DNA from: Nocardia araoensis NBRC 100135
GTDB lineage: Bacteria; Actinomycetota; Actinomycetes; Mycobacteriales; Mycobacteriaceae
Assembly: GCF_000308435.1 (NCBI RefSeq)
Contig: NZ_BAFR01000007.1
Coordinates: forward strand, 1-43,655
Length of the DNA: 43,655 bases
Direction: 5' to 3'
The position numbers and the translations under genes are program-made. Below the pieces are notes generated by a model that saw only the letters and a list, made by a program, of their open reading frames with translations, was not told the origin of the DNA and made no database searches. Shown in pieces: positions 34,990-41,364 of the stretch. The first letter of the stretch is position 1; each line of letters opens with the position of its first letter.

Positions 34990-34993
34990 GTGA
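34808..34993 (+). CDS. Possible arginine-rich leader peptide coupled to the MFS gene
   Basis: GTG 34808 has GAGGAG about 8 nt upstream, the best ribosome binding site in this region. It opens 61 codons rich in Arg with one Cys. Its TGA (34991-34993) overlaps the GTG start of the transporter (GTGA). The product resembles nothing known, and third positions are less GC-rich than in the main genes. It could be a leader peptide for translational control or simply untranslated leader. Confidence 0.35.
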   Translation: MQMSRRDPGSRSRCAGTSAFRALGGAAVRPRWRGGEVIPVRRSVGGAAQVPRRSGLLLKSR

Positions 34994-36624
34994 TCCGTCA
35001 AGTGCTGGAAACGCAAACCAAGGTCGTACGAAGTCTGGTTCCCGCCCGGATGGACCGGCTTCCGTGGACCAAATTCCACTGGCTCATCGTCGTGGGGCTG
35101 GGAGTCTCCTGGATCCTGGACGGAATCGAGATCCAGATCGTCAGCAGCATGGGCGGACCGCTGCAAGACGTCGAAACGCTGCATCTGACCTCAGGGCAGG
35201 TCGGTGCGATGGCCTCGTGGTACCTGGCAGGCCAGGTCGTCGGCGCATTGGTGTTCGGCCGGCTCACCGACCGGCTCGGGCGCAAGAAACTGTTCATCCT
35301 GACGCTGGCGATCTACCTGATCGGCAGTGGGTTGGCCGGTTTCTCGTGGAACGCATGGTCGCTGTACTTGTTCCGCTTCATCGCCGGCACCGGAATCGGC
35401 GGTGAATACACGGCGATCAATTCGGCGATCGACGAGATCATGCCGTCCAGATATCGGGGACGGGTCGATATCGCGATCAACGGCACCTATTGGGGTGGCG
35501 CGGCGTTGGGAGCCGCGGCGAGCCTGATCCTGTTCAACGAGAGTTTCGTTCCGACCGGCTGGGGATGGCGGATCGGATTCTTCATCGGGCCCGTCCTCGG
35601 CTTCATCATCATCTTCCTGCGCAGGCACATTCCGGAGAGCCCGCGCTGGCTGCTCACCCATGGGCGGGCCGAGGAGGCGGAGCGGACCGTCGACGACATC
35701 GAAGCGCAACTGCGGAAGCAGGGCATCGAACTCCCTCCGGTCGACGAGAGCAAAGCCCTGGACATCGTGGACGCGGATCGGCTCTCCTACCTGCAGATGG
35801 CCCGGATCTTCTTCGGGCGATACCCGTCGCGCTCGTTCCTCGGATTCACGATGATGGCGACGCAGGCTTTTCTCTACAATGCGATCTTCTTCACCGTCGG
35901 CTTGGTGCTGATCAATTTCTACAACGTGCCGGACGATCACACCGGATATTATTTCTTCCCGTTCGCCATCGGTAATTTGATCGGCCCCTTGGTGCTCGGC
36001 CCGCTCTTCGACAGCATCGGCCGCAGGAAGATGATATGCGCGACATACCTGGGCTCCGGTTTCCTGCTTCTGATCTCCGCATGGGCATTCAACGCGGGCA
36101 TTCTCAACGCCACCACCCAGACTCTCTTCTGGTGCGTCATCTTCTTCTTCGCCTCGGCGGGTGCGTCGTCTGCCTATCTCACGGTCAGTGAAATCTTCCC
36201 GCTGGAGTTGCGTGGTCAAGCCATCTCGTTCTTCTTCGCCATCGCGCAGGGTGCGGGCGGGGTCGTCGCGCCGTTCCTCTTCGGCCATCTGGTGGGCGGC
36301 GCCGACAACCCGAGCCCCGACCGTTTCCCGCTCACGGTGGGGTACGTCATCGGTGCCGGGTTCATGATCTTCGGCGGCCTGGTCGCCTGGTTCTTCGGAG
36401 TGAACGCCGAAGGCCAGTCCTTGGAGGACATCGCGGATCCACTGTCGGTGGCGAAACCGTCTGCGACGAGTCCCGGCGTGGCCGACGGCCGAGCGAACGG
36501 CGATGCGCCGCAGGCCCCCGAGCCGAACGCTTCTCAGGAACCGGCCGGACGCCAGCCTGCTGCCGTAGGTAGCGAGCCGATATCTGACGGCTCGTCACCT
36601 ATCGATTCGGTCGAAGGGGTGTAG
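34990..36624 (+). CDS. MFS transporter, sugar-porter-like
   Basis: Twelve-helix secondary transporter, 544 residues from GTG 34990 (GTG 35002 is an alternative with GAGG 11 nt upstream). Signature motifs: DRLGRKK between TM2 and TM3, PESPRWL after TM6, DSIGRRK between TM8 and TM9. Acidic residues in TM1 (WILDGIEIQIV) suggest proton coupling. The last 60 residues are Pro/Ala/Ser-rich and soluble. The substrate is unknown. It precedes a membrane protein gene by 4 bp. Confidence 0.9.
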   Translation: MIRQVLETQTKVVRSLVPARMDRLPWTKFHWLIVVGLGVSWILDGIEIQIVSSMGGPLQDVETLHLTSGQVGAMASWYLAGQVVGALVFGRLTDRLGRKKLFILTLAIYLIGSGLAGFSWNAWSLYLFRFIAGTGIGGEYTAINSAIDEIMPSRYRGRVDIAINGTYWGGAALGAAASLILFNESFVPTGWGWRIGFFIGPVLGFIIIFLRRHIPESPRWLLTHGRAEEAERTVDDIEAQLRKQGIELPPVDESKALDIVDADRLSYLQMARIFFGRYPSRSFLGFTMMATQAFLYNAIFFTVGLVLINFYNVPDDHTGYYFFPFAIGNLIGPLVLGPLFDSIGRRKMICATYLGSGFLLLISAWAFNAGILNATTQTLFWCVIFFFASAGASSAYLTVSEIFPLELRGQAISFFFAIAQGAGGVVAPFLFGHLVGGADNPSPDRFPLTVGYVIGAGFMIFGGLVAWFFGVNAEGQSLEDIADPLSVAKPSATSPGVADGRANGDAPQAPEPNASQEPAGRQPAAVGSEPISDGSSPIDSVEGV

Positions 36625-36628
36625 CGAG

Positions 36629-37432
36629 ATGGTGCAGCCAACTCCTTGGCGAGCGAGTCGTGACCGGCAGCAACAGGCAGGCTCGACGACCCGCGCGCCG
36701 AGTGGCACTCGAAAACGCCGGGTCGACCTCGCCCGGCTCCGGGCGCGGGTGTCGAGGCTCCGAGCACGGATGCCGAATCCCCGGACCCGGGGTCCGCAAC
36801 TGCGGGCTGCGGTGCAACCGCTGGTGACCTCGCTCCGGGACAACTCGGGTTACCTGTGTGCCGCGGCCGGGAGCATCCTCACGTTCAGCTTGCTGTTCAA
36901 GCCGTGGCTCGCTACCGGAGGACCGGATGGCACGATCTGGAGCAACGCCTTCGGCCAAACCCACATCACCACTACGCTCGTGGGTCTCTGGTCGAAGAAT
37001 CCGCCGGCCCATTCCAATCTCAGCGGCACCTGGGCCATCCTCGCCACCATCGCGATCTTCCTCACCGTGCTCGCCGCGTTGGCCAATCTCCGTGCGCCCA
37101 CCGAGATCCTTGCGCGTTTGACGACCGGTTCCGCGGTGGCGGTGGCGCTTTTCATCGCCTTCACGCTGGTCTATCTCAACAGCAAGGGGCCGGAACTGCG
37201 CTCCATGATCGGCTCCGGCCCGCCAACCGACCTCGGAACGCAGGTCGGCTACGTGATCCGATGGGCCTCGGGCAACGGGCAATACCCGCTGCCAGGGCTG
37301 CGCAAGGTCGAATTCGAGACCGCGAAACTCACGGGTACGGCGCTGTTCGCCGGTGCGACGGCGATGTTCTCGGCCGTGGCGGCTATCGCGCAATGGGTTC
37401 GGAGGATGAAGTTGCGCCGCAGCACCGACTGA
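36629..37432 (+). CDS. Membrane protein of unknown function
   Basis: Not recognised. 267 residues: an Arg/Pro-rich cytosolic N-terminus of about 70 residues (six or more Arg in 35-55), then four hydrophobic segments near 75-95, 130-155, 160-185 and 235-255. The ATG at 36629 is preceded by GAAGGGG about 9 nt upstream and lies 4 bp after the transporter stop, so the two form an operon and may act together. Confidence 0.75.
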   Translation: MVQPTPWRASRDRQQQAGSTTRAPSGTRKRRVDLARLRARVSRLRARMPNPRTRGPQLRAAVQPLVTSLRDNSGYLCAAAGSILTFSLLFKPWLATGGPDGTIWSNAFGQTHITTTLVGLWSKNPPAHSNLSGTWAILATIAIFLTVLAALANLRAPTEILARLTTGSAVAVALFIAFTLVYLNSKGPELRSMIGSGPPTDLGTQVGYVIRWASGNGQYPLPGLRKVEFETAKLTGTALFAGATAMFSAVAAIAQWVRRMKLRRSTD

Positions 37433-37478
37433 GCCGTAGCGTGCGGATTCGGTCGCCTGGCGTCGCGACGAACGCTGA

Positions 37479-37934
37479 TTAAGTCACGACGAAGACGCCC
37501 TTTCCGGGGACGTGGGGAGCGTCCGTCGCGATCAGGACTTCCACACGGCCCAGACCGGACGGAATGGATACCGGAATCCAAGAGCCCGCGACGTTCTCCT
37601 CGGCCGGTGTGCTGTCGTCGACCCGGATAGGGGCAAGGGTGCCGAAGACCCCGGTGTCGGAATTCCGCCATGAAACCGTGACTTCCACGCCGCAGGAGCC
37701 GCCGGGCCGGTCGGGAGCGTAGACGAACTCGGGGCGTATCCACAGCGTGGGGACACCGGAGTAGTTGCGATCGGGGTCGTAGTAGGCGGCGATCATGCCG
37801 ATACCGGCGAGGCCGCCGTCGCAGAGCGTTCGTGCCGGGGGGACACCGAGGGGAAGCGCGGATACCGACGGGGCGGTCGCACCGAGTGCGCCGATGACCA
37901 AGGCTAGGACCGCCACACCATGCCGGATATTCAC
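37479..37934 (-). CDS. Small secreted protein of unknown function
   Basis: Not recognised. 151 residues from GTG 37934, preceded by AAGGGAG. A Sec signal peptide is clear: NIRHG, the hydrophobic run VAVLALVIGALGA, and a cleavage site after SVSA. The mature part has two Cys (in TLCDGG and SCGVEV) that could form a disulfide, and is rich in beta-strand patterns. Convergent with the membrane protein gene. Confidence 0.75.
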   Translation of the reverse strand: MNIRHGVAVLALVIGALGATAPSVSALPLGVPPARTLCDGGLAGIGMIAAYYDPDRNYSGVPTLWIRPEFVYAPDRPGGSCGVEVTVSWRNSDTGVFGTLAPIRVDDSTPAEENVAGSWIPVSIPSGLGRVEVLIATDAPHVPGKGVFVVT

Positions 37935-38076
37935 CGCTGCTCCCTTCGTCGGACCCGAACTGTCTGTCAGCTGTGTCGACATGAGTTCGCCGAATGTTAA
38001 CGGGGCGAGCGGTGGTGGGTGAACGCTGCTCCTGGGCCGGGCGCCGTCGACCGGTCCAGGAGAACGTTCTGCCGGG

Positions 38077-39129
38077 TCAGCCCGCGGCTGCGGAGCGCAG
38101 GTGGGCGCGCTCGGCGATGGCGGCCAATTCCGCGTTGAAGCGGTCGGCGGCTTCGATATTGCCCAGATGGCCCGTGGGCCAGACGTGGTAGGCGGCCAAG
38201 TGACCGGTTTCCGCGAGAGCGTCGGCGATGCGGCGCGACATGCGCTCGGGCAGCAAGCGGTCGTGGGCGCCTGCGATCACCGTGGTCGGCACGGTGAGGG
38301 ACGCGGCGGCTTCGGCGAGATCCATGTCGGCGAGGGCGGCGGCGTGCCTGCCGCGGGTCAGCGGTCGGCACGAGCGCACGATGCCCAGCGCGAACTCCAC
38401 CTGGTCGGCGGTCGCGTGCGGGGTCATCACGCGCGCCTTGAGCAGCGCGCTGGTCGGCCAGCCGCCAGGAAGCGGGACCGGGGCGGTGAGCAGCGTCTCG
38501 GCGACGATCATGGGCATCCGCACGGTGGCGCCGAGCACGGTGAGCGGGCGGTCCGCCAGCGTCAACGGCTTGTTCAGCAGCGGAAGCAGATCGGTGTCGT
38601 AGCGGATGTTGCCCGACGTACTGTTCAAGATGACGGCGGCCGCGGCCTGCTTGCGGACCTGCTCCGGATAGCGAGCGGCCCACGCCTGCACGGTGATACC
38701 GCCCATGCTGTGGCCGACCAGCACGGCCCGCTGTCCGGGACGGAGTGTGGCGTTCAGAACCGCCGACAGATCGTCGGCCAGTGACTCTTTGCTGGGAACG
38801 GACCTGCCGGATTCGCTCGCGCCGTGGCCGCGCTGGTCGTAGCAGACCACGCGGTACCGATCGGCGAACGCGTTGATCTGCGGGTTCCAGTACTCGATGC
38901 TGCAGCTCCAGCCGTGGATCAGGACGATGACATCGCCCTTGGCCGGACCGTAGGCATGTACTCGCAGGCGAGCGCCGTCTTTGGTGGTGACCGGAATGAC
39001 CGCGTGACGGGCGGTCGGCGCGTTCAACGACGCGGTACGGAAGGTGCGGGACCGCAGTCCGGCACGGTAGTCGGCGGTGAGCGCACCGTTGTACGCGTCC
39101 GCCAGCGTCCTCATCGACTTCGCCAGCAT
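38077..39129 (-). CDS. Alpha/beta hydrolase
   Basis: Predicted serine hydrolase of 350 residues. Oxyanion segment HGWSCS, nucleophile elbow GHSMGG, acid in AGAHDRLLP, and His in TGHLG complete a normal triad. The 70 residues before the core (TLADAYNGALTADYRAGLRSR) are family-specific in actinobacteria. ATG 39129 has AAAGGAG 7 nt upstream. The substrate is unknown; lipid esters are a reasonable guess. An 18-bp palindrome lies just upstream of its -10 box. Confidence 0.9.
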   Translation of the reverse strand: MLAKSMRTLADAYNGALTADYRAGLRSRTFRTASLNAPTARHAVIPVTTKDGARLRVHAYGPAKGDVIVLIHGWSCSIEYWNPQINAFADRYRVVCYDQRGHGASESGRSVPSKESLADDLSAVLNATLRPGQRAVLVGHSMGGITVQAWAARYPEQVRKQAAAAVILNSTSGNIRYDTDLLPLLNKPLTLADRPLTVLGATVRMPMIVAETLLTAPVPLPGGWPTSALLKARVMTPHATADQVEFALGIVRSCRPLTRGRHAAALADMDLAEAAASLTVPTTVIAGAHDRLLPERMSRRIADALAETGHLAAYHVWPTGHLGNIEAADRFNAELAAIAERAHLRSAAAG

Positions 39130-39164
39130 CAGGCACTCCTTTGTGTCCACCGTCACCGTACAGT

Positions 39165-39182
39165 GCAAGCAGCGCTGCTTGC
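39165..39182. promoter_or_regulatory. 18-bp perfect palindrome, likely TetR-type operator
   Basis: GCAAGCAGCGCTGCTTGC is fully self-complementary. On the minus strand it lies 4 bp upstream of a TACGGT -10 box (39160-39155) and 36 bp before the hydrolase start, where a bound repressor would block the promoter. No regulator gene is adjacent. Confidence 0.7.
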
Positions 39183-39344
39183 TAGTGTTAGCGCCAGACG
39201 ACGGTATTGCTCTTCTATATCGGGGAGTACCCCCGTATTCGGTACGGCAAAAGATCATTTCGAGAGAAAAGATCAGCCGCGCTTGATTCGGGTTGTCGGA
39301 TAGCGCCGTAGCGGCGCAGGTCGCCGCCCGGTTACGGTTGACCC

Positions 39345-39803
39345 GTGGACATCGCGCAGCATGCCTCCGGTCCCGTGGCGGACCAGGGAACCGAGCCGAA
39401 GACCGGGTGGCGCGGGGCGGCAGTTCCGCTGCTGGTGGCGGGTGTCGGCGTGGGCGTCGGCGTGTTGCTGCATCTGCGCGATCCGCACGTCGAGGGCTCC
39501 TACGGCACCTGTCCGGTCTACGCGCTGACCGGCTGGTACTGCCCGGGCTGCGGGGGGATGCGCGCCGTGCACAACCTCACCGACGGGCATGTCCTGGATG
39601 CGCTGCACAGCAACTTGCTCGCGCTTCCGCTGGTTCTCGCGTTCGCGGTGTGGGTGCTGGACTGGACCGTGCAAGCGTGGCGCGGCCGGAAGATGCGGCT
39701 GCCGTCGATCAGCCGGACCACCATGTGGACATTCTTCGCATTGCTGGCGATCTACACGGTCGTACGCAACACGCCATGGGGAACCCTGTTCACACCCGTG
39801 TAA
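39345..39803 (+). CDS. DUF2752 membrane protein
   Basis: 152 residues, three to four hydrophobic segments (near 27-45, 93-112, 127-142). The DUF2752 hallmark is GWYCPGCGGMRAVHNL, a CxxCGxxR motif followed by a His. The function of the family is unknown. GTG 39345 has TACGGT 6 nt upstream and no ribosome binding site, the leaderless pattern. Confidence 0.88.
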   Translation: MDIAQHASGPVADQGTEPKTGWRGAAVPLLVAGVGVGVGVLLHLRDPHVEGSYGTCPVYALTGWYCPGCGGMRAVHNLTDGHVLDALHSNLLALPLVLAFAVWVLDWTVQAWRGRKMRLPSISRTTMWTFFALLAIYTVVRNTPWGTLFTPV

Positions 39804-39831
39804 CACGCGAGTGTGCGGGCAGCCCTCAGGT

Positions 39832-40017
39832 ATGAACGATTCGCTGAAGACCCGGGTGCAGCAGAAACTGCTGCGCCAGCTCATCGAGGACCCGCGGGAC
39901 ACCGAGCACGACGACCCCCGGCAGATCGCCGTGGAGACCGACCTGGACGCGCTGGCCAACGTGCCGGAGGACGATCCGCTGGTCGAGGAACTCGCCGCGC
40001 GGTATCTGGTGTTCTGA
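39832..40017 (+). CDS. Small acidic protein of unknown function
   Basis: 61 residues from ATG 39832, 28 bp after the DUF2752 gene. Begins with NDSLKTRVQQKLLRQLIED and ends RYLVF; strongly acidic in the middle. Not recognised, though codon use is like the neighbours. No clear ribosome binding site. Its TGA directly abuts the end of the leftward aminopeptidase gene with no base between, so there is no room for a terminator. Confidence 0.65.
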   Translation: MNDSLKTRVQQKLLRQLIEDPRDTEHDDPRQIAVETDLDALANVPEDDPLVEELAARYLVF

Positions 40018-41364
40018 TCAGGCCGTCGAGGCTCCGCCGTAGGGCGGCAGTTGCGGTAGTCGTTCGGCGAGCAGCCAGCTGTCCCACAGTGGGCGCAACG
40101 ACACCAGGCTGTAGTGCCCGGCCAGATCGGTGAATTCCTCGGTGGTCACCGACGAGTGGCGGTAGCGAATGGTCCATTCCCGCAGCAGGTCGAAGAAGGT
40201 CGAGTCGCCGAGTTCCAGGCGCAGAGCGTGCAGGGTGAGCGCACCCCGCTTGTAGACGCGATCGTCGAACATGCGCTGCGGTCCGGGATCGCCGATGACG
40301 ATGTCCTGGGGCTCGCGGGCCAGGTTGTGCCGTGCGGCCCGGGCCAGCTGATCGGCGGTCGGCCCGCCCGCGGCCTCCGACCAGATCCATTCCGCGTAGC
40401 AGGCGAAGCCTTCGTGCAGCCAGATGTCGCGCCACTGCCGGATGGTCAGGCTGTTGCCGAACCACTGGTGCGCCAGCTCGTGCGCGACCAGCCGTTCCGC
40501 GCCGCGGCGGCCGTCGCAATGGTTGGCGCCGAAGATGGAGATGCCCTGCGCCTCGATCGGGATCTCCAGCTCGTCGTCGGTGACGACGACGGTGTAGTCC
40601 GGGAACGGGTAGGGGCCGAACTTCTCGCTGAAGACCTCGAGCATCCTCGGCTGACGGGCGAAGTCGTGGTCGAAGTTGGCGCGCAGCCGCGGCGGCAGGA
40701 TCGCGTGCATCGGCACCGGGGCGTGCGAAGAACCGATGCGGTGCCTGCGATAGTGACCGATCTGGATGGTGGCCAAGTAGCTGGACATCGGCTCGGCCTG
40801 CTCGTACACCCAGGTGGTCTGACTGGACTTGGTCTGCTTGCGCAGCAGGGCTCCGTTGGCCACCGCGTAGTACGGCGAATCGGTGGTGATCGAAACCCGG
40901 TAGCTGGCCTTGGAACTCGGGTGGTCGTCACAGGGGAACCAGGACGCCGCGCCGTTGGGCTGGCTGGCCACGATCGCCCCTTCGGTCAGCTCTTCCCAGC
41001 CGACCTCGCCCCACGGCCCGCGCACCGGTTTCGGGGTGCCGCCGTACTGCACCACCAGCGCGAGCACGCCGCCCGCCGGAATCCGCTGTTGCGGCGTGAC
41101 GACCAACTTGCCGTGCTGGTGGGCGAATTTCGCGGCCTTGATGCCGTTGACGGACACCTTCGACACGCTCAGCGCCTGGCCGAGATCCAGTGCGAACCGG
41201 GTGCGCGCCTCGGTGGTCACCGCGGTGATCGCGGCGCGCCCCGTGAGCCGGTTGGCCGACACCCGGTAGGTCAGCTCCAGCTCGTACCGGGAGACCCGAT
41301 ACCCCCGGTTGCCGTTCTGCGGGAGGTACTCGTCGATGGGGGCTTCGTAGAACTTGCCCGCCAT
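40018..41364 (-). CDS. M1 family zinc aminopeptidase, short form
   Basis: Metallopeptidase of 448 residues. Zinc site HELAHQWFGN starting at His295 (His295, His299, catalytic Glu296) with the third ligand Glu318 in WLHEGF. The exopeptidase motif GxMEN is replaced by IPIEAQG, keeping the Glu. It has the N-terminal beta domain and catalytic domain but lacks the large C-terminal helical domain of PepN-type enzymes. Its ATG overlaps the stop of the upstream synthetase gene by one base (TGATG), so the pair is translationally coupled. In epsilon-poly-lysine producers an M1-type enzyme degrades the polymer, which suggests a matching role here. Confidence 0.9.
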   Translation of the reverse strand: MAGKFYEAPIDEYLPQNGNRGYRVSRYELELTYRVSANRLTGRAAITAVTTEARTRFALDLGQALSVSKVSVNGIKAAKFAHQHGKLVVTPQQRIPAGGVLALVVQYGGTPKPVRGPWGEVGWEELTEGAIVASQPNGAASWFPCDDHPSSKASYRVSITTDSPYYAVANGALLRKQTKSSQTTWVYEQAEPMSSYLATIQIGHYRRHRIGSSHAPVPMHAILPPRLRANFDHDFARQPRMLEVFSEKFGPYPFPDYTVVVTDDELEIPIEAQGISIFGANHCDGRRGAERLVAHELAHQWFGNSLTIRQWRDIWLHEGFACYAEWIWSEAAGGPTADQLARAARHNLAREPQDIVIGDPGPQRMFDDRVYKRGALTLHALRLELGDSTFFDLLREWTIRYRHSSVTTEEFTDLAGHYSLVSLRPLWDSWLLAERLPQLPPYGGASTA

